Origin: Strongylocentrotus droebachiensis
Lineage: Eukaryota; Echinodermata; Echinoidea; Camarodonta; Strongylocentrotidae
Length of the DNA stretch: 64,000 nt
Reading direction: 5' to 3'
NCBI GenBank assembly: GCA_035222895.1
Contig: JAVYIG010000593.1
Span: 455,744-519,743, forward strand
The position numbers and the translations under genes were made by a program. Shown piece after piece: positions 13,253 through 25,082 of this stretch (its first letter is position 1; every line of letters starts with the position of its first letter). The notes beneath the pieces were generated by a model that saw only the letters and a list, made by a program, of their open reading frames with translations, made no database searches and had not been told where the DNA came from.

Positions 13253-14770
13253 TAACCAAAATGTGATAAAACTTACGACTCAATTTCAAGAAAGTAGAGG
13301 TCAGAATACTAAACTAGCTAGATCCTGTGGGCTTTAAAATGCGTGGGTTGATTCATCCATTGAGATCAAAGGTCAAGCACAGACAAAACTCTGTGATAAA
13401 ATGCAATTTGGTGCTAATTATCCATGAGTTTCCTTCTCTGAAGAAGAAAAAAAGTGAATTATTCCATTCTTGGTACAGTGGTGTGCTTGTTTTTCAATTG
13501 AGATGTCAAGATCATTGCTTCAGTCCTTTGACAAGGCATTTCATCTTCTTTGGTTTCTCCTAACTCTTAAGCTGCCCCTGTGCAATGCACCCAGTGCCAC
13601 AGTGCTACGGCAATCCCTATTGTGCCAGCCACAAATCCCCCTGTGCCAAGTTTATTTTTTAGGGTTGGTTCAAGTGCTATATTTTAAATCTTTACTGACA
13701 AATTTGATGATAAAATATCGTAATTTTCTCAGGAAAAACCAATGTAATGGTATAAGTGAAGCACGCAAAACCGAAACAATAAACGCTCTACCAAAATACA
13801 ATAAGCTTTCATGTGTGTACGCAATGCGCATCGCACAAATAGGCATACACAATCAGCATGTGTACTTTTGCACGAAAATATGTACGTGTTAGGGGGCAAG
13901 GATGCATGTATGCAGCTTATCGAAACGCACTGCATTCAGTAAAAATTCAGAGCATTGTAAACTGAAAATGAACTATTGACATTTCTTCTATTGTAATATA
14001 ACAATGCAGACCACATTTTCACAAAAGCAGTCATGAACATGAACTATTTGTATAAGACAGGTAATTTTTCTTCCTATCAGTGTTGCACAAACAAAACGCT
14101 CCTTTTCACGCTTGACAAAACCAACAAAGTCAGAACTTCCCTGGGAGCATTTTCTTTTGAGGTTTCACAAATGTTGCAATGATTGCAAGATTTCTAATGA
14201 TGATATATCGCTGCCCCCCCCCCCCAATCTACCCATGTACCACATTCAATAAAAGCTCTGATCCTAAATTTCAGCGTCCTGCACAGTACTTTAACGTGGC
14301 CTTATCAAAACTCTTCTCAGTACCACATTCAATTTAACAGTAGCACTTTTGGTCTTCAAAGTCAAATTAGAGACGACAACATTAGTTACATTAATAGCAT
14401 TTACAATTACAGCTTTACAAATAATGCGTTAATGGGGAGTACCCTGATATTAAGTTTGTTTTAATAAACAGCAGAAAAAATGAGAGAAACAAATTAATGA
14501 ACGTTTGAGCAATCTCCTTTTAAAAATAGGAAAGTTATGAATTTTTGAAGTTTACATCAGTGAGATATGAATTGGCAACACTGTGACATATCTTGCGAGC
14601 TCCTCTCCAATTTGCTATGTACAGAAAGTTTTAAAAACTTTCACTTCCTTAGTTATTGATGATGGAAAAGATTTATTTCATACAGGGTTTTTTAAAAACA
14701 TTGAAATAATTATAATAAGGGTGAATGCATGATGGACAATTTTCTTAAAGGAAAATGTAGATTTTTATTA
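13253..14770. other. Gene-free stretch
   Basis: The overlapping frames on both strands at 13470-13935 (up to 140 codons) have no motif and unconvincing composition. A C run lies at 14214-14225. Nothing else is supported. Confidence 0.45.
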
Positions 14771-15352
14771 CCGTATTTGCCGGCGTAAAGGCCGCAGTAT
14801 TTTAGGAAGAGAGAATATCAAAAAGTCTGGGTGCGGCCTTTACGGCGAAAGAGTAAACAAAAATTTAAAAAGTAAGTCAAAACCAGCACGAATTTGCACA
14901 TATGGGACTAGGAACGGTACAATAAATGGTACAGGACATTTCAACACATCTTACTGACAATTTTATCTTGCATTGTTGACATGAAGACAAAAATAAACTT
15001 CCAAAAACAACATCTGCCGATAGATCTTGATCTAAGTTCGTGCCAGTGCATTGCAAAAGTAAAAGAAGGGCCCGTTTAACAGAGCTGCCGCGAAGCATCC
15101 AGCACGCGAAGTCGCCATTTAGAATCCATTTCAATATACACAAGAACTATGGCGCAATACACAAGTCTATACATCAGAGAAAACTGCAGATGATAGCATC
15201 AGTGCGGGATGGCCGAGCGGTCTAAGGCGGTGATTTTAGTCACATCAACATTTGTACGCAAGAGATCAAATCTTCTTCTTTTTTTTTTTTTAAATGTCAA
15301 AATCGGGGGTGTGGCCTATACGGCGCTGCGGCCTTATCGCCGGCAAATACAG
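14771..15352. mobile_element. MITE with inverted ends (CGTATTTGCCGGCG)
   Basis: The left end reads CCGTATTTGCCGGCGTAAAG and continues GCCGCAG. The right end is its imperfect reverse complement (CTGCGGCCTTATCGCCGGCAAATAC, quoted here only as the end of the element). The subterminal block TGCGGCCTTTACGGC near the left is echoed by GTGGCCTATACGGC near the right. Flanking bases suggest a TA or TTA target duplication. There is no transposase. The element carries a tRNA-like segment (15204-15245). Confidence 0.75.
15204..15245 (+). pseudogene. tRNA-Leu-like 5' half
   Basis: The phrase GGGATGGCCGAGCGGTCTAA matches the acceptor-proximal and D-arm region (A box) of eukaryotic tRNA-Leu. It is followed by a loop containing TTTAG, which could place a UAG anticodon. 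The anticodon stem pairs poorly, and where the B box should be only a degraded GAGATCAAATCTT is seen, followed by a T run. It is therefore a tRNA pseudogene or a fragment captured by the MITE, not a working tRNA. Confidence 0.6.
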
Positions 15353-16379
15353 TATTTTTAGGACAGGGCAAATGGGAGGGGACCTAGCAAGATCAAAGAT
15401 TTGCCAATTTGTGTTTTTGATTGATTCCACCTTCAAAAATTCATATATTTTAATCAGTTCCTGGTCAACTTTAACTAAGCTACCCCTTTAAGTTTTTGTT
15501 TTGTTTTGTTTTTAAAGGTGAACGCAGGTATTTACTTGGAATCTGACTAATCTAGCACATTCTGTTTACAGAAGCATGGCGTTTTGCCAATTGGGATATT
15601 CAAATTGCTGTTTACATTTGAGTTGGCATTCGTCCATATTTACATGAGTCTCCTTTGCACAAGTATGGTCCCATGTTTAAACAATGGACAAACAAACTCA
15701 AAAGTTTGGGATGAATTTGTGTAAGCCACCTTCATGCGTAGGTACTTTGCACCTTACAAAACAACATGAACCCCCCCCCCCCTCCCTCACCCGATCACAT
15801 TTAAAAAGTGAGTTATGTTCTTTGTGGCTCTTGTTTAAATTGTAATTTGAAAAAATACTAAGCTTTATACTTTGAATTTAACCAGCAGAGCTCATTTGGA
15901 TATTTACTGCCCCTGAATGAAGTTAATAATAACAGCTTTGTTTCGTTTGTTTTCATGCTTTTCTTGTATATAACTTTTATTAAAAGGTAATGCAAAGTTT
16001 GGGGAAATTTTGAAAACTGGATTGAAAGTAATTCTTTAAAAGGAATTATTATTGATGTCTGTCCACAACAAGACTACATATCTGCAGTAAATGTAAAGAA
16101 CACATTCTTCACACCCAAAACATGGTGTGTGTTTTTTGCTCTTTTTTTCATCATAATTTGTTGATGAGAATGTGCAATAATCTCTATTCTAATTAATCTA
16201 ACCTCAACTTGGGGCTCCAAAGGAGAAATCCATCAGAAAAGAAAACAAATATATGGACAAAATATACCTGCAGGGATACCAAATCCAGTGGATGCCTATC
16301 CACGTCATGTTTCTAATCTGTGACATTTCAGATCGTATTGCTCATGAACCTTACAGAGAATGGAGGTTACATGTAGTCA
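15353..16379. other. Gene-free stretch
   Basis: No gene supported. A poly-C run with one break lies at about 15771-15787. Confidence 0.45.
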
Positions 16380-16835
16380 AAAATAGACTCGGCCTCTCTC
16401 TTTAGCTCTCTCTCTCTCCCTCTCTCTCTCTCCCTCTTCTGGCTTTGGACAAAGCTTAGCCCTATTTTTTTTCGCAGAATGGTCGGTGTCATGTAATGAG
16501 TCAATACATTAAAGCTGTCACATGGGTACTCTGTGAGGAAACCACGAGGACATAGGGAGATGAGCGGAATAATACATACACAGTACAAAGATGCAGCGGG
16601 AAGAGCAGTGTATATATATATGGTAGTCAGGTACATGCAGATGAGGGAAATGAGGGAGAAATGGAGAGGTGGGATGGCGGGAGAGATGGGGAAGAGGAGA
16701 GAGAGAGAACAGGGGAGGGAGAGAGGGAGAAAACAGATTGTGAGAAAGAGAGGGAGATATAAAGAGAAAATATAGAGGGGGAAAAGAAAAGGGAAAGGGG
16801 AAAGAGAGATGGAGAGGGGAAAGAGGGAAGCATAA
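16380..16835. repeat. CT tract and long polypurine tract
   Basis: A CT-rich stretch (about 16394-16438) is followed by an almost pure purine strand at about 16640-16830 (GAGA, GGGAGA and GAAAG words). The 191-codon minus-strand frame and the 80-codon plus-strand frame here are low-complexity by-products. Mirror-like polypurine tracts can adopt triplex structures. Confidence 0.8.
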
Positions 16836-18337
16836 GACGTAATTATATTATGGAATAAAAATATATACATTTGGGGTAAATTGAGACTGTAAAAAAAGGG
16901 GAACACAATGAGAATGAGAAGGAAAAAGTATGAAAGATGCAAGAAACTGAAAACTTATAACAAAATTATTGGAAATACTGCATCCATCACAAAAGATGTG
17001 GTATCATTCAAAGTTCTTTTTTAAATCCATTTTCATACCCTACTATAAAATATTCTTTATCTCATGAGATTTTAAAAGATGGGCATCTGACAACTATTCC
17101 TGAAAGATGATGTAACTATTTTTAAAAATTCAGATAAATCTAGGGTTATTATGGAGATGAAAAATTCTAGCCTTCTCCATCATGAGTAAAAAAAGTTTTT
17201 GCTTAGGCCTATTTATTACCTAGGGCAACATCGAATATCAGAATTCTTTCTTATTTTGACAACGATATAGTAGGGTAAATTTATGTAATTATAATTCAAC
17301 ACTAATTGGTCTATAAATCCACTTATATGGGTTTCAATTATTCCTGCAGGAATTTCTTTTCGACAAACTGTAACTGCATTCACATTGAAGCTTTTCTTCA
17401 AGAAAATATTGTCCATAATATGAACACACTGTATTCTCAGTGTCCATAATATGAACACACATGTATTCTCAGTGTCCAGTGAAATATCCAGAGAATTACG
17501 TCAAGAGAAAGCATTTCAAAATACGGTAGGAAATAAAGGGCGTACTAGGGAAAGACTTCATACAAGTTGTCACGACAAGCAAGTGCAGGAATATTCTGCT
17601 ACTTTGAATTATACTGAACAGGCAATGGCAGGGATTTTCTGCTGAAGATCTTCAAGAAGAGAAACGATTATTGATGTGAACATGGCTTATATAATGCTAC
17701 CAAATAACCTGTTCCATTAGTAAAACGCTCCCTCAAGTACAATCATGACCCGAGGGGTAAACAAAAAAGGCTGGACTGCTGCTTTATTTGCATAAGACTA
17801 AAGATCATGGAAAAGACTCCTTTAGTTAATCAGTATAGATTCAGATTCTCTCTGCCATTTATCATCACAGAAATCCCCAAATTACAAGTTTTTTTCTTCT
17901 TCTCATTTTGACTGAGGATGAAATAACAGCAGCAAGCAATCAAAGATAAAACCTTGTTATAATGACCCAATAGTTTTATGACATATGCGCCTGCAAAAAT
18001 TGCTCTGTGTCAATGTCCTATACTAACCAAACGTTTAACTTCAACCCTGGACCGAACCCTATACTAACCCTAACATCAACCTTTGATCTAAACTTGTTTG
18101 TTCGTGTCTCCTTAGATCAGATTAATGTATCTTGATCTTCGGAGTAGTTGCTAAACTAAAACCCTAACTTTAGCCCCATACCTTTTTTAGGGTGGAGCTT
18201 AGCAGGTCTGAGAAAATATTTTTTTTAATATTCAAAAATCTATAAAATCTATTTAGATGTTTGAATAACAAAATATGAGTTGTATGCAGCCCTGCACGTC
18301 AACAGGAATCAACTTATATTTGGGTGTCACCCAACCT
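16836..18337. other. Gene-free stretch with a small tandem duplication
   Basis: Within it, about 31 bp (GTCCATAATATGAACACAC then TGTATTCTCAGT) occur twice in tandem at about 17409-17472, differing by one inserted base. No gene supported. Confidence 0.5.
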
Positions 18338-18341
18338 TTAA

Positions 18342-18701
18342 AGGTAAAGACCAGTAATGGTCATGCGATTGCATTGTGAAAGAAACGTTGTGGAATCGAT
18401 CAGAAAAGGTCGATCATCTAGCATCTGCAAGGTTCTGGAATCATCAAAATGATAAGAAATTTGGCTCATTCTTCGTAAAGTTACAAGCACTATACACAGA
18501 AAGATGTATATGGGACTACCCTATCTCTCTCACCAGACCATGAGAGAAATAAATTTACCAAATATATGAATTAGTAGGCGGTTTCCCGGCAAATTTTTTA
18601 TCATCATGTATTAGTCAAAACATATTCTTTCACATGATTGGTAATGAGAGCTTCCATTTCATTTTTTGAAATTGGGTTGTTGCCAATACTGGTCTTTACC
18701 T
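18342..18701. mobile_element. TTAA MITE, copy 1
   Basis: A 360-bp element with inverted ends AGGTAAAGACCAGTA, flanked by TTAA at 18338-18341 and 18702-18705. It has no coding capacity. A nearly identical copy lies inverted at 22988-23354, so the family was recently active. The TTAA target fits piggyBac- or Kolobok-type mobilisation. Confidence 0.88.
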
Positions 18702-18705
18702 TTAA

Positions 18706-21700
18706 CATTGACTCCTCCATTGCAATGTAATGCAAGAGCAACAATACAGATTGTCTTTTTCCAGGAAGAATTATAAAAGAACTTGAAAGAATTTGCAAAG
18801 GGTGTAGTCAACGAGCATACACATCATTACATGTACATGAACATCTTTCTCCCGCTAAATTACAACCATTTCCAAAGTTGCCTTAAAATCAAAACGTCTC
18901 AGGTGATAGGAGGGGAGGGAGGACAAGAGGCTACACTCAATGTGAGAAAACATTGGAGTTTTAGATCGGCGACGACTGGTCTTTACTCTTTATAGAAAGA
19001 TGCCATGCACAGGGTTCACTACTCAGTCAAGTAACTAGTTGATTTCAAATGAGAGCAGATTGTTGTACAGCTCAGACGGGACCGTGACGTTCCGAAGCAC
19101 GTGCAATATATTTAGGGGAATCCCCTTTCAGAGAGCGATAACCTCTAGGTTAGAGGCTATGTTTAGACTGGAAGAGCAGAGCCTATAGAGGGCCTGAATT
19201 ATTAGAATAACAAAATTTACACTGGGCTCCTGTTAAAGGCACTTACGTGACACAGAGTACAGAAAAATGAAAGAGAAAGTGAGTGGAAGAGAGAGATACA
19301 GTCAGACAGATGGAGAAGGAGAGAATTACAGACAGACAAATAAACATATTTCCTCTTTCATATAAAATGTCTCAACATACTTTTAAAATTTGAATGATTC
19401 TTTGCCCACTTCTTTGTAATTTCATACAATGAAATGTGTTAAAAACACTATGTAGCCTACAGGCCAAATAGATTTTGGCATATTTTACCAGTTAATATTG
19501 AAGGGAAAAAATCGGTCTGCAGCACGAGTTACTTCCTCAAATAATTTTGATACAAAATATGAAATAGACTTCTTAGAAAAATGAAAATACATGAAAATAA
19601 TACCTAGATAAGCTCATCAAATGTACAGTGCATGAACACATTGTCATCACTTGTTATATTATTCTCAAACTTGAAGAGTTATTCAACCCCATCCTGTTAT
19701 TCATTCTAGAGTGCACATCCTCAATAGGTTCTATTTCTGTTGTGAACTACCCTTTGATGACATTTGACGAGACGTTTGAAGGGGAAATAATGCTTTTGAA
19801 CATTCAGGTTCTTCAAGCACAAGCCAAGGCTATACAATTTCAGCTTATTTCTTTTTCCATCTTCAAAGCCGTTCATAGTTCAATGTCCCAATAATTATTC
19901 TATAAAAAGCATGATGCTTTTGAGCAACATACCTTTCCAGCATGTTGACAACACAAGGAAATAAAGAGAATGAAGACAAAAATTGTCACATGCAAGAAAT
20001 TACCTGAATTTTCTCAGTCTTCTATGATTGCTGTTCTAGATACCCGTAAATCATGTAAAACGGAGCTTGATTTCGTCTCCTGCAAAGAAAGAAAAATAAA
20101 CGAAACAAAATTTAGATTTATCTCGACTATGTGCGATGGTAGGCAAACTTTGTGACAGTTACATATGTTTTGAAAAAAAGTTGGATGCGTTAGAAGGTGG
20201 CTTATTGGGACTAACTCCCAAATTTTAGTGCATTTTAGAGACATTACCCACCTTTGGTGTACCAATCACCTCAAAATATAATTTGTTGTGTACAGTTAGA
20301 ATGGATAAAAACAACCTCAAAAACCTTTACCCGACATTTTATTGGCCAATGGATAAGGAGTATAAAAACAAAAAATAACATGAAACCCTTCACATAGAAC
20401 CCAAGTTAGACTTGGGTTTCAAGCAGGCCTTATTCTGTCAGAACACTGCGGGTGCATCACTTAGTCTACTCACAAGTCACTTTAATGTTAAATAAGTGTG
20501 TAATTAAACTTGCAGTTTCTCTTTTATAGGAAGTAGTATTTGAAGCTCATATTTTGAATATAGTATTTCAACATGGAGCCCCTAAATCCCCTGGCACTGA
20601 CACAAAATAGCGAATAGAGTTAACTTATGCCTACAGTACAAAAATTTGAGAAAAAATTTGGCTAAGTCCCGAAATACTCATATATGCTCAAATTCTCAGC
20701 CAAAATATGTTTCTTAACAACCTCTAGGGCATATATGAAAACTGCCCAATGAAATGAGGAATGAATGCTGATCGTATAACTAGCATCCATACTACAAATA
20801 AATAATGCTGAGCATAAACATCCTATGACCAGCTAATTCCCAACGTATGCCTAGCGTACTGTGGCCGGAACGGGACGGGTCTCTCGGCTGACCCACACCC
20901 TCAGTCCACAAGCATATATCCAGACCAGACCAGAGCCTGGATTCGGAGGCACATTTGACTCCTTTTTCCCCCTTCTTGACATCAGAATTTTTGGGAGGCA
21001 TCCTGGAACTGCAACTGGAACTCAGAGCTATCTTTCACAGAAACTTTGGATTACATTACAACTTCTTAAGTTTTCATCACGCTTGCAGCGCATGCGCAAT
21101 TCGTTTGTCTCTTAAAAGTGATTTGTACGTACACTATACGTTACAACATACAGTGCTACAGACATAGCGTGTCTGGGTCGTCGGTGGCGTCTTGTAACAT
21201 TATTCGCTGCAAACAAGTACAACATGAACATTCATCAGTGACTACATACACAACATAGAATGTGATTAGAGGGAGAAAAAAATGATCTTTGGCACTAGCT
21301 CTTGGGAAGGAGCAAAGATCAGAGGTGTGGAAGATTTAGGAGGGAAAGATCGACTCAGACGACAGACATATTGGTATCGGTGGTAAGTGATCATATAATA
21401 CAGACGCTTTGTTACACCTTTTGTATGGACCGCGTAAATATCTACACACTTTCTCTAAACAGTGTGCAAAGTGAATAGAGCTCTTCACGTTTCCTCCATT
21501 TTGTAGGTTGAGTTCAGAATGAGTAACACTGCTCGAACATGACTCCATGTTTCAAGGAAAATTCTTGTCAGTTTATGCTTCAGGAGTTTATGTGCCCTTT
21601 CTCTAGAACATAACTTGGATTTTACGATACGATATAAGAAAGCATACACCAGACGTGCTCCCTGCAAGCAAGGCGCCTTTTCTTCCGAACAATAAAATGT

Positions 21701-22317
21701 AGCACATGAATATGGCGTGCTATTAAACCATTTTAAAGGTAATGTACACTGTGAATGTATTTATTCATTTTTATATTTGTAAAACATTATACAGTGTGCA
21801 AGCTCGTTCACATATAGCATGAAGTCCTCAAAGTCAAGCACCATCCGACATGTACTATGTTCACCAAGTCATGCACAGCACACATGCATGATAATATTTC
21901 ACAAGAGTTTTCATTTATTCAGTATGTATATAACTTACCACAATCATCTTGTAACATGTTGGAGGGTTGAGAATATATTCGCCATGGGAACGATACAAAA
22001 GAGACCTTTAAAGAGCACCAAATGCCATGCTACACTGGTTGAATATGTCATTAATGTCTCATAGACTAGAGGCGGTGATTCATAAACATATCCATAATCC
22101 CACGCTGTGCATGCAACCATTCATCGTCGTCCGTACATGTTACACATGATCCATTTTGCTCCATAGCATAAACCATGTTACATTGTGCACAGCGCTACAA
22201 CCAATATGACCAAGGGCATAGCTTTACTGGGAGGGAAATGCATTCATTCATCATTTCCTTGACAATACTCAAAGAAATACAAATATCATGGCTATAATAT
22301 AGCAGCAAAGGGATATT
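18706..22317. other. Gene-free stretch
   Basis: About 3.6 kb without a supported gene. It has a slightly GC-richer patch at 20830-21190 that contains the palindrome GCGCATGCGC at 21088-21097. This matches the NRF-1 consensus and could mark a promoter-like patch of an unseen gene. Overlapping frames there on both strands have no domain signature. Confidence 0.4.
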
Positions 22318-22800
22318 CACACTGTTACACATACTAAAATGTCTTTTAAACTACTGAGGACACCACAGCGAGCCTACGTAATAATTTCTGTTTACCATAA
22401 TAGTTTCTATTTTTGGTATGATAACGATGTGCAGTGGTTAATTCGTTGTATACAGGTACATGTATGTATGCATGACATGATTCACACAGTGTACGTTGCT
22501 GTAACATATATAGCGAGCTCATGAACATACTACTCCGCATGCATGTAGCCAAGGCAGCGCGGGATATCTACACTATTACACATGCATACTAAAATGTCCC
22601 TCAAAACTTCCGAGAACATATCCAAAACGCATCTGCGCTCTACTTTCTATATCCTACAATATTTTTTGTGGTTGATTTTGTCGGTATGATTATGATGTGC
22701 AGTAGTTAATTCTTTGCATGCAGCCAGGTACATGTATGTATGCATGACATGATCCACACAGTATGCGCCGCTGTACCAAGTTCATACTCAGCATGCCGTG
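22318..22800 (+). repeat. Diverged tandem duplication, about 240-bp unit
   Basis: About 22318-22548 and 22568-22800 share ordered blocks: TTACACAT then ACTAAAATGTC, GATGTGCAGT then GTTAATTC, GGTACATGTATGTATGCATG and ACATGAT then CACACAGT. They have diverged by substitutions and small indels. Confidence 0.7.
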
Positions 22801-22987
22801 TACATAAGCCTATGGTTGCATAGGAGCACAGTAATGAGCAACTGGACTGTACATAAGACTAGTCTGCAAATACAGACCATTTACTGAGAATAAGTGATTT
22901 GCAGAATTACTAAAAAAGGATATGTTTTTCAAAAGGGATATGTTTTTCAAAAGGGCTATTTTTTTTAGAATTATTCGTGTTGCTTAA

Positions 22988-23354
22988 AGGTAAAGACCAG
23001 TATTGGCAACGCCCCAATTTCAAAAAATGAAATGGAAGCTCTCATTACCAATCATGTGAAAGAATATGTTTTGACTAATACATGATGATAAAAAATTTGC
23101 CGGGAAACCGCCTACTAATTCATATATTTGGTAAATTTATTTCTCTCATGGTCTGGTGAGAGAGATAGGGTAGTCCCATATACATCTTTCTGTGTATAGT
23201 GCTTGTAACTTTACGAAGAATGAGCCAAATTTCTTATCATTTTGATGATTCCAGAACCTTGCAGATGCTAGATGCTAGATGATCGACCTTTTCTGATCGA
23301 TTCCACAACGTTTCTTTCACAATGCAATCGCATGACCATTACTGGTCTTTACCT
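22988..23354. mobile_element. TTAA MITE, copy 2 (inverted relative to copy 1)
   Basis: The reverse complement of 18342-18701 with very few changes, one being a tandem repeat of GATGCTA near 23268-23280. It is flanked by TTAA at 22984-22987 and 23355-23358. The right TTAA is immediately followed by copy B of the larger TTAA element, so this MITE sits at the edge of that element. Confidence 0.88.
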
Positions 23355-23757
23355 TTAAAGTGTAGACATATGCATACAAAAATGAACCCAAATATTGAGA
23401 TAATTACATCAATAGAAAGCTTTTAACCTCCAGAATAACACTAAATGGCATTCAACTGACAAAATAAGTTTAGAATAGTGAATTTTTATCCGATTAAACT
23501 TCACCAAGATCTCAAAGTCGGAAACACAGAATTGCACAGAGAAAACAGAACCTCTATTCGTGGCATCACAACCAGTGATCACGGGCTTTATAGTGAGAGT
23601 GAATGGCAGTGAAATGCCCACGTAAATGCTATCCTGTCAGAGCTTAGAATTGTTCTTGTCAACAAGTTTATGTGATAGATTTTCTGTTTTTATTTGAAAT
23701 GAAGAATAACCAAGCAACGTTTCCCAGTTGCTGATTTCTTTTAATATCCACAGTCTC

Positions 23758-24158
23758 CAGAGCTGCCAACCTCCAGAACAGAAAATCAGTAATCACAAGG
23801 CTCAAAATCAGTAATTTGGGGTATAAATCAGTAATTTCTTATGCGGCGCTATGAATCTAAAAAAACGACACGCCAACACTGCGCGGACGCATGATTATCT
23901 GAAATTTTTGGTGATTTTACTCACACAAAGATGTTAAGTATTGAATTTCAGGTCATCACAACACAGTTTATCATGAAAAATGGCTCCTATTCACAGCACT
24001 CGCTACGATAAATCATATTTAATTCATTAAAAAAAAAAAAAAAAAAAAAAAATCTTTTTTTTTTTTTTTTTTTTAAATCCGTAATTTGAGACAACATTCC
24101 GTAATGGTCGTTAATTTTCGTACCAATTACGGGAAATCCGTACTAGTTGGCAGCTCTG
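23758..24158. mobile_element. hAT-like MITE inside copy B
   Basis: A 401-bp element with 13-bp perfect inverted ends CAGAGCTGCCAAC, flanked by AGTCTC on both sides (23752-23757 and 24159-24164). Interior words AAATCAGTAATT and AAATCCGTAATT repeat near the ends. An A run then a T run at about 24029-24074 forms an internal hairpin. The CAGAG-type terminus suggests hAT, though only 6-7 bp of duplicated target can be seen rather than 8. Confidence 0.8.
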
Positions 24159-24430
24159 AGTCTCCTTTTTGGTAAACTTTTAAGACAAGTTTACTGCTTG
24201 GGAAACAAGGTCAAATCATTTGCACGTATGAATAGGCAGGTGTACATATACATTATCTTGTCATTAGATGAGATACAGGAGCAGTTTTGTAAAAATTAAT
24301 AGGCCTAGAACTATGAGTATGATCGCACTTATCATTGATGTGTACGACTGCCTCAAAAATGGATATTACCAGTTAAACTTTTTTTTTAAATATATCAAAC
24401 TTGAACGAGCTCTTCCTCTATATATATATA

Positions 24431-25082
24431 CCGTGTGAGTCAAAAAAAAGTTTACACCTAGAAAATTGCTAATTATTTTTAAAATAATCTATGAACAGTA
24501 AATTATTATACATCTTAAGAAAGAGTGTTTTATCCCAAATCATTTGTTACCATTTTTGTGTGGTATGTGTTCACGCTTGGATGAACCGGTGGCATTGTTT
24601 GCAAGAGTGCTAAAATCGACTTGCGCCAAAGTGATGCCTTCAGTATGTATTATGTTGGGATTAGCGGAGTGAGAGAATGGATTGAATGTATCACAAGAAA
24701 TGCATTGCATATGTTTTTTGCAAAGGGCAAAGTCACACACACCCACACACACGCGCACAAACGTTCGTTGATATTTGATATGTGTGGCATGATTAATTTT
24801 GTTAGGGGTGTTATTCGGATCTGCAAAAGACCGAATTAATACCCAAATCCCAATTGTTTTATTCAAACATCACATAGGCAACTTTGGCGCCATTCGATTT
24901 TTGCACTCTCGCAAACAATGTCTCCTGCTCATCCAAGCGTGAACATATACCACACAAAATGGTATCAAAAGATTTGGGATAAAACACTCTTTCATATGAC
25001 ATATAACAGTTTAATGTTCATCAATGATTTTTTTAAATAATTAGCAATTTTCTTGGTGTAAACTTTTTTTTGACTCACACTG
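24431..25082. mobile_element. Mariner-like foldback element
   Basis: The outer ends read GTGTGAGTCAAAAAAAAGTT on the left and the complement on the right. TA lies on both sides (24429-24430 and 25083-25084). The inverted arms extend about 190 bp, including GGTATGTGTTCACGCTTGG on the left and its complement on the right. The unpaired middle (about 24620-24890) holds no transposase. The TA target and the terminus are typical of Tc1/mariner; this is a non-autonomous derivative. Confidence 0.85.

Noticed and set aside
13470-13935. Overlapping frames on both strands (up to 140 codons)
   Set aside because: No motif, no plausible splice partners and mutually overlapping; consistent with chance.
15204-15290. 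Functional tRNA-Leu gene
   Set aside because: No B box, poor anticodon stem, no closing acceptor strand, and it lies within a MITE.
16367-16942. 191-codon minus-strand frame rich in Leu, Ser, Pro and Phe
   Set aside because: It lies almost wholly on a GA/CT-rich tract that is stop-poor by composition; no domain, splice context or second-copy support.
20792-21167. Protein-coding exon in the GC-richer patch
   Set aside because: Frames overlap on both strands, with no conserved motif or convincing splice sites; only a promoter-like palindrome is noted.
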